Notes under the pieces: model-generated | Database searches by the model: none | Told to the model about the DNA's origin: nothing | What the model saw: the letters and a program-made list of their open reading frames with translations, nothing else | Translations under genes and position numbers: made by a program | Assembly (NCBI GenBank): GCA_026874595.1 | Contig: CM049310.1 | Coordinates: 46,351,058-46,415,057 of the forward strand | DNA: 64,000 nt | From: Sipunculus nudus | Taxonomy: Eukaryota > Annelida > Sipuncula > Golfingiida > Sipunculidae | Direction: 5' to 3' | In this document: piece by piece, positions 46,578 through 60,568 of the stretch | Position numbering within the stretch: the first letter of the stretch is position 1 | Layout: each line of letters starts with the position of its first letter

Positions 46578-47611
46578 GGCTGTTACCGGACACAACCTTT
46601 TTAAAAACATTTCATTATATATATTATATCTTTGTTTTTTTTTTTTTTTTCATTTTTGGATGAACCAAAGTGTATCAATCAATCAATCATTATTTGCATT
46701 ACTTTTTTGCTAAAAACGCTTTAAGTAATACTTATCTTAATATCAACAGGTTTTTACACAGAAGCCTTTTAGACCACAAAGGTGGACTCAGGTTTTATAC
46801 AAAATAGAGCATATATTATTACTTTCACATTCAATTTTACTGTGTAATTATTCTTAGCTTAAATACAACAAACATATCACTTCTGTAATGCCATTGATTT
46901 TATTATACATTTTACTGAACTTGTTGTTTGTACATAAATTGTATATTATTGTTCAGTACATGGTTTATATTCTGTCAACACCACAACACATTCCTATATT
47001 TATATTTTCTTAATGGACTCATCAATCGGATTTAAATCTTAGCTGGTATGAACTTATCTTAAAACCATCATCTCGGCCACTCTATAACTTTTCGTCTAAG
47101 CAATGGTATCGTAACTTTATAAAGTTAAATGTAAATCACACAATTGAACATGGTTGGTTTTCCTACAGTTTTTTTACCATTTAGAGCAGAAAGATTTTAC
47201 ATAAAAAATTCAGAATACCATAAAAGTACCTTAAAAGACTCAGTCTCAGTGTTTAACAGGAGACATTCAGTAATTGATTCGTTATGACTATTGCAAATTC
47301 TGCACAAGTAAAATACATATAAACAGTCTTGGGAGGAAAAATAATATTATCCATTCAGGAGGCAAGATTCAAAATACCTGATCGGAAACCCTCTAAAGAG
47401 TCACGGCCATGATTAATACCGTTTTAGTAAAAGCTCCGTTATAAACATATTAATAATACTGTTATAAACAGCAGTGAAAACGGGTCATGAATGCCAGGCC
47501 AGGTCAATGCAAGAACTCGAGGTGCCCCGTTATTTAAATTTGACAGGATTGTTTCTCTATCGTGTAAATGTAGTCATGAGGGCACATATTATACATATAA
47601 AATATAATCGA
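46578..47611. other. upstream part of innexin duplication unit 3
   Basis: No supported gene. A segment near 47400-47580 is weakly homologous to 27800-28000 and 40020-40220 (AAGAACTCGAGGTGC, GTTATTTAAAT). T-rich run at 46628-46650. Confidence 0.5.
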
Positions 47612-47790
47612 GCTGGAGGGATCCAGGATTTAGGAAAAGCAGGGGTCCGATCAATGAGGAAAAGGTCGCCCGGCACAGAAAAGGGGGGTTGGGGGTCCAG
47701 GCCCCAAAAATTGGTCTGAAACATTTGCGGAGGCTGAAAAATTTGGGAGGGGGTCCGGACCATTGGACCCCTTCCCTGGATGCACTTATG
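47612..47790 (+). mobile_element. GGATCCAGG-family MITE
   Basis: GCTGGAGGGATCCAGGATTT at the left, then GGGGGTCCAGGCCCCAAAAA, TTGCGGAGGCTGAAAAATTT and GGGAGGGGGTCCGG. The right terminus is unclear. It marks the limit of homology of duplication unit 3. Confidence 0.6.
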
Positions 47791-49262
47791 TCGAGTGGGA
47801 GCACCGGTTTTGTTGATATCACACTTGAACGCCCAAGAGCTACAGGTCGCAAGTGGTTCTGCCACGATGTTTCCCCAGCAAATTTACATATTATGTATAG
47901 CCATATTGCCGTTTCTGTCGGAATAATAGTACTTGCGCCACCTGCCGGCGATGAATGATACTGAGTGTTCGGGTCTGTTATATTTATAAAAAAAGATCAT
48001 GTTTTTGTCCTATTTGAAACACAAAATGTAAAATCTACTTTAAACATCGAGCCACCTGTCTCAACCTCTAGCTAATATTAAATTTCATTTGACACAGCTA
48101 GAAATGCTGACTAATAGAACCCGAACACTGCACAAGAACTTTAAGCGCAAAGCACATACTCGTGTATGTATGTTTTGTAACAAATCTATACATTTTCTTT
48201 TTTTATTCATAAGTAGAGATTTAAATGATACAACCGAAAGTACATACGGAGATTAGATTTAAAGGGACATAATCAGGAACAATATTATGTCCTTTTTTCT
48301 CACTATCAGCTTATTTTTGCTTAATACAAAAGTTTCCCAGCAAAACCATCCCAGTACACAGTCTCAGTACCTTGCATACAGCTGTTTAACATCTTGTCAT
48401 GGCTCTGCGTGTTGGTAAACACAGTCCACATGTGTCTGTTTACCATAACAAGGCCGCGTGACCGGAGGTCCGATTGTTAGCCGCAACAGTACTTAAGCCA
48501 GCAGGAACTTGCATTACATTTTTGGGCCAAGTCAGTTAGGTTTCTCCTGAGTGACATGTGTTGTGGCTCCGCGATGCACGCGGTCCCACGCGCTGTGTTT
48601 ATGTTGACACCTGCGATCGCGCCCATGCAGTCCACTGTTTTTAACACTCGTTCACAGGAGTAAGGAAACGGTTTCAAGGCAATATTTTGGCAGGTACAAA
48701 TTTATTTTAAAGGGAATAAGCTATTTTTCGTGTTAATTCAACATGCTTTATGGGTGATAGGGCACTTTTAACAGAGATAATTAATAAGACATTTAACAAA
48801 CATACTTTCGTTAGATCAGGCTTCAGGTAGCAGTAATGAGTGCTTTGCTATACGACATTTGCTTTTGTCTCTTTCAGAACAGATACAAGCTCGTTTAGTT
48901 AATTGATTAATTACCATATGGCGTTTTGCTGATTAGTTCTCCTTATGACGTCATCAGGGCCTGGTTGTGCGATGCATAAAGAGAAAATAACAGTGTTACA
49001 GCGTGCAAATCTACCCTGAGATATCGTAACTTTAATTTTTGCACACCACTAGGCTCAATTTTTATATTTTTATATTTTATAAACTGCCTCTGTTCGTTAA
49101 TTTTAGTGTAAAATTAAATAAAAAGATAAGCCAGAATTAAAACTAATCAATAATTGTCCTATTCAGAAATTTGGCCTCAAGGCCAAATTTTATCATTATA
49201 TGCAAATTTAATTTGTCAAAAAGGGTCAAACTTTAATGAATAATCGCGCACACAACACACAC
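47791..49262. other. intergenic
   Basis: No supported gene. It contains a perfect 10-bp-arm hairpin (AAATTTGGCC TCAA GGCCAAATTT, 49167-49190) and a somewhat GC-richer patch at 48440-48680 without coding support. Confidence 0.5.
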
Positions 49263-49486
49263 ATGTTATAATACTCTTGTTATGTTATTATTTATTATAT
49301 TATATTATATTATATTATATTATATTATATTATATTATATTATATTATATTATATTATATTATATTATATTATTGTTATATTATGTGACATTATGATTAT
49401 AATGTTTTATATGATGATGACTTTATTATTATAATTATAATTATAATTATAATTATAATTATTATTATTATTATTATTATTATTGA
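49263..49486. repeat. (TATTA)n and (AATTAT)/(TTA)n microsatellites
   Basis: A pentanucleotide array of about 18 units (49286-49373), followed after about 55 bp by AATTAT and ATT arrays (49431-49486). Confidence 0.92.
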
Positions 49487-49988
49487 ATTTGATAGATAAA
49501 GAGTGCAACCTCTGTTTTAAGTTTAAAATTTTAAAATTATTTAAAATTAATGATTTAAAATTAATGAGATTAATGAAAACCCCATGTCAATCGGTACCAA
49601 GCACCGGATCACTTACGCATGTCATACATACGCATAATGATTCACTTTTCTATTGAATTCATTCAAAATGGAATGTATGTTGATCATATATAGAAGCAGA
49701 CATGAGCACGTTTTATGTAAGGCTACAGCGTGCGATGTACTTGGATATTACTGCCGTCCAAGATACAAATCAGTTTCAAGATTTCGCAGGTATTTACTCT
49801 TGAACATTTATTATAACTGGAAAGGCAACATAAATCCATAGACCAACTTTCAAGATATCATTTGTAAGATTCTTCATAAAACTCTGGCCTGACCAAAAGA
49901 GAACTCTCTCCCTGTTACTCCTGGCAACCCGCTCCGACCACAACCTCGGGCCTAATCCTCATTTCAACCGCCGGCCTCGCCAACTTTA

Positions 49989-51876
49989 TTGTTACTTTAC
50001 AATAGGTACCTGCAAGCCGGTCGTATCATACAATCCACAACGACGGAGGCCCAGCTGGCCGAAGCGAATACCGCAAGAGCTCAACTCAGTGAAACCCAGT
50101 CACTCAGACTACAGAAACACAAATCTGACTTTGAAACTGCACTGAAAGCAGAAATCACCCTGTTAACTCGTTCACAGCTGACATGCTTTTCCAAAAATGC
50201 ATTTTACGATGAACTAATCAACTATTTGAAAGCAAACCATCAAGATATACCCGAAGTGTTCATTCGGGTTGAATGTTGGTTTCTGTGCAATGGGATCAAC
50301 AATATAATTCAAGATAAATGCAAAAACTTCAGGGTTAAACAATCAATGTCTCAGGCTGCTCTGTTCACTAAACTGCTATCTTCATTACCCAGTCTTGATC
50401 AATGTACCCTCCCTGAACCCTCATCTGCGGAACTTTCATCAAGTCAATTAGAAGGTACTGATGACACCATTCTTAATCTGACATCGCAAATATCTTCCCA
50501 GCCGTGCGATATGCTACTGTCTATCTCGAATACTGTTTCACAGAAATCCATCCCCAATGTCAACCCCACCATCAACAACGAAAATACTTGGTGTACCCCT
50601 GACTGTACACTGAGCGGCTCAGATAAAGAAAATATGCTTCGCTGTTGTCTTTGCATGTCGTGTTTCCACGAACATTGCATGGGCATTACAAATGACCGGG
50701 ATATACCCACCGTATGGAACTGTACTTCCTGTCGAGAACTTCCAAACACTGTCACGCGGTTGTACGCTCGTATAACAAAATTTGAGGACCTCCTCGTGAA
50801 ACAATCTAACACAGCTACTGAGATGAGCAAAGCAATTCAAATACTCACTAAGACAAACATGGATTTGGTTGAGGAGTAAAGAAATAAAACTCTGGACTTG
50901 CAAGCAGCGGCTGATGAAATAAAAGAACTAAAGTCTCAAATAACCACCGGCCACAAAACATCACCAGCTGAGGCTGCACCTTCCCACTTCCCTGACCTGA
51001 GTGAAACCACCAGCACTCCAGCAACTCGAAATCTCTTGATGGGCGATTCCCTCTTAAGGGACGTGGTGGCAACTACACCCTCAATGACCATTAACTCAAA
51101 AAGTGGCGCTAGTCTGCAAGACGCCCTTGACAGACTGACACAAATGAAATCGAATTCCTTTAAAACTGTTAGTCTGTTGGTGGGTAAAATGACTGTTCGA
51201 GTGACTCTCCTGACGAAATACTGGAGAAATATAAACTGGTAATCAAAGAAGCCACCCGCATTGCGGAATCTGATGTTAAAGTATGCAGCATTACTCCTAG
51301 ACTCGACTCAAAAAGTGCAGGGGACAGTGTAAAATCACTGAAGTCATTAGCTACGGAAGTCCCCTGTTGTTTTGTAGATAATGATTCTAACTTTCTTCTC
51401 AGGGACGGGTCAGTTGACGATTCGCTCCTTCTTCGCGATGGTCTCCATCTATCTCGACGTGGAACAGAACGATTATTGAAGAATCTTGATCTGCACTCCC
51501 TTACACGTTATCAGCAACGTACTGTAGCCCCAAGGTTCACGCTATCTTACTCTGATGTAACAAAGTCGCATGTCACTCGATCCCCGCCAGCTCATCTTAA
51601 CCACAGACGGGTACCTCGTCAATCCATTGACTCCTTGCTACGACCAAACTTCGCTTGGTACCGGGACCGCAGACCACCAGCCTCTCGTATATCAACTCAA
51701 ACCAGAAGCAACGAGCTCCTTTAATTCCTGCAGATAGACGTCGCTGCAGGTTTTGTGGCGAGAAAGGACATTCTGAAACCTTTTGTGGACACGGTGCGCC
51801 GATTATATGTTACAAATGTGGCCAGGCTGGTCATAAATCTAAAAACTGTCCACATAATCTTAGTTCATTCTTTTAG
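49989..51876 (+). pseudogene. LINE ORF1: PHD, esterase and CCHC regions, broken
   Basis: RNA-binding/chaperone protein of the LINE. A coiled N-terminal part (AEANTARAQLSETQSLRLQ) leads to a PHD finger at about 50590-50745 (WCTPDC, CCLCMSCFHEHC, WNCTSC: Cys4-His-Cys3). A second coiled segment meets an in-frame TAA at about 50877. The frame continues into an SGNH-esterase-like block (LLMGDSLLRDVV; after a frameshift near 51187 NDCSSDSPDE; then DGLHLSRRGTERLL). After a further shift near 51700, two zinc knuckles follow (CRFCGEKGHSETFC, CYKCGQAGHKSKNC), ending at 51876. The natural ATG is not evident; the open frame extends upstream of 49989. Confidence 0.82.
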
Positions 51877-51942
51877 GAATTTGGCACAGTATCTACGGTT
51901 AATGTCAATAACGTAGATTCCGCCAGTTGCACTGCTCATTAT

Positions 51943-54900
51943 ATGTCAACCACTTGCACTGATGTGATAGTTAATCTTGTTCCTGACGATATTCTTTCCC
52001 TAGTAAAGCCGATTCGGTCTAAAGTTACAGCCAACTCTAAACTAGAGTCAAAAGTGACACAATCGGAAATATCAAGCACGAACTTGTCTCCTACATTAAA
52101 TGGAGCTTTCAACGATGACCATAATTTGAATGTCTCATCCCCATGCAGTGAAGTTAAGCTGCCTCCTCCGCGATCTCTTTCTCAGTTAAATGTATTAAGC
52201 TCACAAAATTCTAAGTTATCACAAGACTCACCCATATATACAACACATTCGAAGTCAAATATCCTTGTTTTTCATTTGAATGTACGTAGCCTACTCCCAA
52301 AATTTGAACAGATCGAAGATCTGTTACATAAAAAGCGTATTGACGTACTATGCCACAGTGAAACCTGGTTAGACGACACAGTATGTGATAACGAGTTATC
52401 AATCTCAGGTTTCAATATGTTTAAAAGACATCGTAACTGGCACGGAGGGGGTTTAATAGTGTATACAAGGGACCACCTCACCTCAACATTTGTGCCCGAT
52501 TTACATATGGATGATATCGAAAACCTATGGATTAATATTAAATGTCCCCGCAAGGGCTCCTTTCTTATAGGCGCTTTTTACCGCCCTCCCTCCGCTCCAA
52601 CCAGCTTCTTCGAATCTTTGTCAATAGACATTGAACATTCCGCTATGCCTAAACATTATTTTAATCGGAGATTTTAACACTGACTACATGAACGATAATC
52701 ACCACAACCCACTAAAGTCCCTATGTAACCTCTTTGATTTAGAGCAGCTAATTGATGAACCTACTCGTGTGACTCAAACCTCTTCAAGTACTATCGATTT
52801 AATTATAACATCCAACCCACAAAATCATAAATTCTTTGGAGTGTATAAAACCTCCCTCAGTGATCAATATGCAATATTTACTAACCTTCAATTTGAATCT
52901 TTGCATACAAAAGATGGGTTACATCACACATACCTTCGACGATCATACAGGAAATTTAATGAAATAGCCTTCCTTGATAACTTAAATAGGATAAAACATT
53001 TACTCATCCGCATCATACTCACTGCATCTGATGTAAATGATGCATGGACTCTCTGGAAAGAAGCCTTTCTCTACGCTTGTAATAAGCATGCACCAATCAG
53101 ACAAGTCAGAGTAAAATCTCAAAAACCTTGTTTTATTGACAACGAAACTCGAGAAATTATGAGGCAACGTGACTTCATGCATAAAAAATGGCTCAAAAAC
53201 AACATTGAGACGGATTTAGTTATTTATAAACAACTTCGAAATTTAGCTAATATTAAAATCAAACAACATAAACGTAGATTTTATATGACTAAGATAGGCA
53301 AAACTGGTATGAACCAGAAAAAGATATGGAACGCTGTAAACAGCATCTTAAAGAAAGCTCAGAATAGCAATGATCTCCGGCACATTAATATTGAAGAAAC
53401 GGCCAAACACTTTGCTGATGTTGGCCTTCTACTTTCTGATAAATTTCCTTCATCATGCGCGCACAGCTTTGACATCCAAACATCGTCCAGTAACTTTGAA
53501 TTTAATCTCATAACCTCCTCTCTAGTACAGCGGTTTCTAACAAGCCTTTCTTTCGAAAGTAAAATCGATGCCAACGGCATAGATTCCAAACTGGTGAGAA
53601 TAGCCTCACATATATTTTGCGTCAGCTTAGCCACCTTATTTAATCGGTGTATTAGTGAAGCTACCTTCCCCACTGAATGGAAATCCGCAAGCATCACTCC
53701 AATATACAAAGGTAAAGGATCCAAGGAAGATATTAATAATTATCGGCCTATTTCTGTTCTTCCCCATTTAGCATGCGTATTTGAAAAGGTTCTACATGCT
53801 CAAATTCTATACCACTTAAATCAACATGACATAATAACACATAATCAACCTGCTCTCTTGAAAAAACATTCGACTCAAAAAAGTTTACATAAAGTTGTGG
53901 ACAACTGGCTCCATGCAATTGATACTAAACGTTTCACAGGGGCTTGCTTCTTCGATCTCAAGAAATGTTTCGACACCATCAGTCATGACATTCTCTTAGA
54001 AAAAATAAAACAATACGGTTTCCATGGTAAATCACATGAACTGATTAAGAACTATCTCTCCGATAGATCTCATGCTGTAAAAAAAGATAACGCAGTATCT
54101 TCACAGCATCCTGTGAAAATTGGAATACCCCAAGGTTCTGTATTAGGACCCATATTATTTTTAATTTATGTAAATGATCTTACTGGAAACACTGGCAATT
54201 GTCAATGTAATCTTTTTGCAGATGACACCATTATTTACTATACAAGTAATGATCCTAACAAAATTAGACAGGAACTTCAACACGGCGTCACTACTTTATC
54301 TAAATGGATTTATAATAATAAGCTCTCAATCAATATAGAAAAAACATCAACCATCCTCTTCAGATCCCGTTCTATGGAGACTTTAGACCTTAATATCACA
54401 GCATTTGACCAGCCCATCAAACGATCTAACAGTATCACTTACTTGGGGTTAGTACTTAATGAAAACCTAACATGGTCGGATCACTCTGAACAAGTATGCA
54501 AAAAGCTCTCGTCTAAAGTAGGTGCCCTCTTCAAGTGCAGTCGATACATACCTCAAGACACCGCATTGAAAATTTACACTGGCCTCAATCAGCTACATAT
54601 TGACTACGGCCTCACAATCTGGGGAAATGCGCCTTCTTCATGTTTTACTCCCATTCAAAGTCTTCAAAATCGAGCCGCACGTATTATAAGTCGCAATTTT
54701 AATCCTGAATGTAGCTTAACAGCTATCCGTCAGTCCCTTTGCATTAAATCAGTTGAACAACGACATGAATATTTGACTCGCATCCTTATGTTTAAAAGTC
54801 TGAATAACCTAAGTCCATCCTATATGACCGACCAGTTCACGTTTGTTCGCCAAGTCCACCAACATGATACACGTAATAGCTATTCCAATAAATTATATGT

Positions 54901-55156
54901 ACCAAACCTCGGACAGACTATTCTTAAAGAAATCATTTTTATGCCGAGGTCCTATTTTGTGGGACACATTAAATCAATCTCAAAGAAACTGCTCCTCCTT
55001 ACAGGTCTTCAAAAAAAAGTATCATGTAATAAACCTCTGTTCTTTATATGTCATATATTGCATGCTATTTCAAACTCTGTTATATTTCATATTTATGTCA
55101 CACTCATGATTGCCTTGTATATAACATACATGTCAGAGTTTTATATTCATGTTTAA
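51943..55156 (+). pseudogene. LINE ORF2: endonuclease and reverse transcriptase
   Basis: The APE-type endonuclease runs 52260-52870: LNVRSLLPKF, CHSETWLDD (catalytic Glu), GGGLIVYTRD, GAFYRPPS, then after a frameshift near 52640 LIGDFNTDY, TIDLIITS and SLSDQYAIF (with Gln in place of the usual His of SDH). Reverse transcriptase follows in frame to 55156: YRPISVLPHLACVFEKVL, FFDLKKCFDTISHDIL, GIPQGSVLGPILFLIYVND and the catalytic FADD (54215-54226), then the CR1-type C-terminal region. The RT domain itself has no stop or frameshift in 2.5 kb, so the copy is young. Confidence 0.9.
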
Positions 55157-55374
55157 TATCACATCTTGCTGTATATTACGTTAAATGTTATAGTTTTATA
55201 CTTTCATGTTAAATATCCCATCTTGCTGCATAATTTTATCTTTAGCCACTTTTATTAATTCTTATTGCATTTTACATGTTTTATACATTGAATAAACTTT
55301 ATATCTAAACAGAGCCCTGTGAACGGGCTACCCTGTATAAAGATGTTTTAATAAATAATAATAAATAAATAAAT

Positions 55375-56135
55375 TTCGAGACTTTAATTTGTCATGTATA
55401 CACCATGTTTAACATTATCTTACTTACGACTAATTCTCCAAAATCCAAGCTGAAAAAGCCTTTTAATTTAAATGGACCAAGGTATGAAAAACGGTACACC
55501 CGTATATAGGTTTATATAGGTTTATAAAAATATCTCAACCCAAGAAGCAAATTATGTTGCCCAGCAACGGTGACGCACTTTGCTTTTGTTTTAAGATATA
55601 TTGCATCGTAATGACGCATGAAAGGTCACCTGAAACCACACAATTATTATATTACCAAAATGGTCAACTACAATCACAAGTACCGTTGGAAACGATCATT
55701 AAAATTTTGACAAGAACGAATCATAGGACTTTTATCTGACACTGAGTTTATTAGAATAAAAAAATCCAAATCATCGTACGTTTTATAAAATCACTTTCTC
55801 ACCTCAGACAATACTATAGTATCTTTGTCATTCTATAGGTCCCATCATTTCCCCGTGTAACTGCATGTCCTTTTCCTGAGGGCTCCATCCAGAAAGTAAC
55901 CTAGCGAACTGCTCTTTGGATACATGATTAGACAATCTAAATCTCCGTCTTCAAAACATTCCTTTAATATATTATGATAATTTATTCTTCGCTTTTGTTT
56001 TTAATTAAAAGGACGGATCTAATACATCCAAGACGTCCTCATTTATTCCATCTATTCACCACATTACTTTAAGTGTAAGATTTGGAGGCCAGGGAGATCG
56101 CCGTCATCTTGGTCCGTCAGAATCCTTTTAATTAA

Positions 56136-56190
<55 letters not shown>

Positions 56191-57968
56191 TGTGTGTGTT
56201 TATTTATTAATCTATTGTTTATTTGTTTTTTATCTGTACAGCTGTCGTCGTCGTTGCTGGGTGAATGGATGAATGACATTTATACTCAGCTAAATAAAAA
56301 AAAAATCACAACTGAGAATAAAATAGGTGTAAAACTGAGGACTCGTGTGTCTACAATACTCAACAACTTTGAAATTTCCTTATACCTATATGGCAGTGCG
56401 ACATTGTACTATAATAACACGTTGGGTATTTGATTTTTTTTCTCAAGGTATTATACATCCGGTAAGTCATCAGAGTTATAGAAACTCTATCCATTCAAAA
56501 TGAAAACTCGCAAAAGACACTTAATGAGGAAACGAAGAACATGGACGGCCCTTCCTTTATAGAGGATGGTTACTTCTAAATATGTGAACAACTCCGTCTC
56601 TTATGGGCATAACATTAAGCAAAAATGGCCTTGCTATTTTGCCAATTTGAAAGATACTTATAGATTTATTACATTTAATCGAGAACCGTGCTGAAGCTGT
56701 CCAAGCTAGACAAAATTAGTCCTAATCAATAAACTAGTGGCCATAGGCCATAACCATCAGCTGACCAAATATTATTAGATACCACAGCACACAAACATAC
56801 GTCAGTGACGTAATCGAAGGTTTAAAGAAAAGTTTACTTCAATCAGTTTGCATATAAAGTCTGGTCTTCCCATGTTCAATGCTTGGAATTCACGCCGTGT
56901 TATACAAAAATATGATCCAGACTTTTTGAGTTCTGAAGTACTAACAACTGTGTCTTTGCACCAACACTGTTCAGGTATTAAAATATAATCCATGTAAATA
57001 GAAACAATTGAAGGAACAACACTATAAACCGTCGAGATGGAAGAAGTAATAAGCAAATCAAAATGCACATGCAGGTAAACAAAGTTAAAGAGATAAAATC
57101 TGTTACAAATGTAAATGAGAGAGAGACAGGCAGACAGACTGGATGAATGAGAGAGAGAAAGAGGCCGCTAGAGAGGCAGGCGGACCAGGTCATCGGTGTT
57201 TTTGTACAAATAATCACCAAACAGTTTGTATCATTTTAAATTTATTATGAATACATTCAACGTGATATACAAATACTGAAGCAGAAAAAAAATAACAGTA
57301 CAACATACAGCTGTTAATATTACTCAGAAAACCGAGTAAAAAACAATTAACGTAAATATCATAATAGCAAATCACCATGACAACGTAAAACATGCAAATC
57401 AGACATGACATTGCAACACAGCAATAGCAAATGAAGTATATATGTTTTCTGTTTCATGCTCGCTCATGTTATGTGTGTGATCTGGGCAGCTAACACACAT
57501 ATATGATTGGCACAAAAAAATGAATAAGATTTACATTAACTCCTGGTAAGCGCATGACTTTCATAAGCACTATGTAGGCTTTTATAACTATAGCGCAAAA
57601 GAACAAATAATCCCGGAGGCTGATACACATATCACCTCTGCTCTGTTTTGATTACCATTGTGACGTCACCAGGATGCGCACGTTGGATATTTATTACCTA
57701 CAAAGCTAGGGGTATCAAATATTTGCATGCACTGGTGTCTGTTTGTGTCTGGGATACACGTGCCTATTTTGACAATCATTTGAACTGTAACAGCAAAGTT
57801 GTTTATATCAGACAATTCATGCGTAAAATTAGACACATATGATTAAAAGCAAACAATAAATTATAGTGCTGCTTATAATGTTCAATGCTTTCGGATATTC
57901 CGTCTTTCTGTAGGCCTACTGTAGGTTCGTGTTGTTTCTTTGTACGTTATTTTAGGTGATTTCCGTTT
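55375..57968. other. gene-poor stretch
   Basis: No supported gene. (TA)n microsatellite at 56142-56187. A purine-rich GAGAGAGACAGGCAGACAGACTGG segment lies near 57118-57180. Confidence 0.5.
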
Positions 57969-58295
57969 ATTGCCCCATGAAGGAGGGTATGCATTAATCC
58001 CCGTTTGTGTGTGTGCTTGTTCACAACATAACTAACGCAAAATGAACAGAATCTCCTGATTTCTTTCAGGGCATTTCGAGAATGGGCCAAAAAAGAAGAG
58101 AGTATATTTTGGTGCGGATCCGGAACATGATCCGGATTCAGGGACGTCATCAAATAATATTCACAAATGCAAGTCACTAATGCACGAAAGAACCTGGGAA
58201 TATGTGCCGAATAAGTGAATGCAAACACGGTTGGGGAACATCCCACAAAAGGGACCCCCCCCCCCCCCCTCACACACGCATGGCGGAGGCTGGCA
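57969..58295 (+). mobile_element. CCTCCGCCA-family MITE
   Basis: ATTGCCCCATGAAGGAGGGTATGC at the left, core TTCACAACATAACTAACGC, GGTGCGGATCCGGAACATGA, TCCGGATTCAGGGACGTC, GAACCTGGGAATATGTGCCG, a C run, and the right terminus CATGGCGGAGGCTGGC. The most complete right end of the family in this window. Confidence 0.82.
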
Positions 58296-60568
58296 TTTCC
58301 TAGAATTTCTTAGATTTCTAGTTATTACTCAATAAGCGTCCTTCATAGAATAACACAAATATTCTTCCTTATACTCTTGCAAAAATGGTAGTAATTTTTT
58401 TTATATACCCCCATAATAAAGTATTTATTATTACATCTGAACTTTGAACTAATCACGTCTGTTTATACTGTGTATAAGATTTGTTTCATTAACCTTTTAG
58501 CTGAAGCCTTGTATACAAAATATCTTCATATCCTACTCTATGCTATGAAATAACATAACATTTTAATGCTCCAAAGAAATCCGATTCTCATGACCTTTTC
58601 AGATTAAAAATGTAAATTTGCAGATTACAGCCCACTCTTGTCATGGCAACAAGAATTAAAAATCCATTTTAAAGATTTTAACCTTTTTGTTATATGCAAA
58701 GGAATGTCACAGGAAATATGTTATGATTCTACAACATACACATCACATAACTATAAATATAAACCTATCACAATGCATTACTTCAGGAAAAAAAATAGAA
58801 ACCTATCACATGCACTGACTATGAAAATGCTGACTGACACTATATATTGGCACAAATTGGAAATTAAGCTATAATATATTAACTTTCTTTCGTTGGCACA
58901 CAGGAAATGGAAAAATAAATTACTCTTGAAGGAATCCTTATCCTTTCGAAGCAACGACAAAATGATAATTTACTGAAATAAGTCTGACAAACAAAACATT
59001 GCCTAAGACTATATAATCGTTGAACAGATAAAAAGAAATAAACCAATTTTACGGCTTTGGGGCCATTACAATGGTACAGTAACAAAATTTGTATGATAAA
59101 TATATAAATACATCGCCCTTTATGGATGACATACATTATAATCAATTTTTTATAAAACATTTTTTGTCATCAGTTTTTCGCCAAGCGTTTTCAAAATTAT
59201 GGTATAACAAAATACAAAATAATAATAGTAACAATATTATATAATGATAAGTTCTGAATCGAACAACGTTTTTCTTCTTGGCTCCCAGGAATATGGTCTT
59301 AGTAGATAAGCATAAGACCGGTGCATGTTTAAGTGCTGAAATATAAATCATATGCTTATTATTCATTATAAATACACATAATCATGGGCCCTGTTGGGGG
59401 GCACTTTTAAGGGTGGGGGCAAGGTACCCTTTTTCACCAATACTTTTTAGTCAAATCAAATAATTTTAAATTGTCAGATATTACCATCGACCAGTATACA
59501 GTTCCATGTTTTCAAAATAATCTTTTAATTATACATCTTCATAATGAGGCAAGAATATTGCATGCATGTATCAATAGCCTCAGTGAGTTGTCATAAATGT
59601 TAGCTTATGTTTAATTCAAATGTAAATTATGAATAATATAGTGGTGAAAATTGAGCAAAAATTATTTTTGTATATAATGAAAATATATATTTGAAAAGAT
59701 GTGGGGGGGGGGGGGTGAAGAAAATTATGACATTCTTGGGAGGGATTTTGTCCTGTTTGTCAAAAGACGGGGTGTTGTCTGGAGATTTCAAGCGGGTATC
59801 CTTATTTCTGGGGGGGGGGGGGGGGGTTGAGGGTTGGCGGCGCTTTACGGTCGCCCTTACATTTACTCAGCAAACAAGGTCCATTCATTGAATACATCCG
59901 AGCAGTAAGAAAATGAGAAATTTATATTAGAACGCTTTAGTATAATAACGGCTCTGTGTGCCACAATTCTTATACTAACAATCATGGCAACGTGTTTGGG
60001 CACGCGGACACTGACAATGGGAGGTCGCCACTTGTTAAATACATACAGCCAGGCACCGTCCTGGGCTCAACTATTAGTCTCCGGTGACATATAGCTCTAA
60101 GCAGTTTTCACCTGTAAACATGCACGTCTGCAATGTATATAAAGCACAAATACACGTTAACACGGATATTATGCTGTCACAAATATCATTTCGAAATTGA
60201 TTAATAATAAAAGATATTAAAAGCCTATCTTAGTTTTCAGCACCTGTTATCACAATATATTATGGGTATATATGTTTTATAATATGCGTGGTACTTTATA
60301 TATCTATTTCTATCAATTAGTATATCTTTGACGTATATGTGTACCAAAGCTCTGCAGATGACATGAGTATATAAAGTGTAATAACTGCTGTATATTTAAT
60401 AACAATTATATATATAATATAATATAATATAATATAATTATATATAATTATGAATAATAATTTATACATGTATATAATTAACACCTGACGAAAAAGCCTG
60501 TGCGCTTCGAAAGCTCGTGTGTTAATAAACAAGTTAGTCTGTCTATCAGGCGTCACTCTTTCTCTTTA

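Larger units (their letters stand above)
49870..55374 (+). mobile_element. CR1-like LINE, nearly full length
   Basis: A 5' leader (from about 49870), ORF1 with PHD, esterase-like and zinc-knuckle regions, ORF2 with endonuclease and reverse transcriptase, a short 3' UTR ending GGGCTACCCTGTATAAAG, and a tail of ATAAATAATAATAAATAAAT. The architecture (PHD plus esterase in ORF1, APE endonuclease plus RT in ORF2, microsatellite tail) fits the CR1/L2 group. Lesions are one stop and two frameshifts in ORF1 and one frameshift in ORF2. The 5' boundary and target duplication could not be fixed. Confidence 0.9.
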
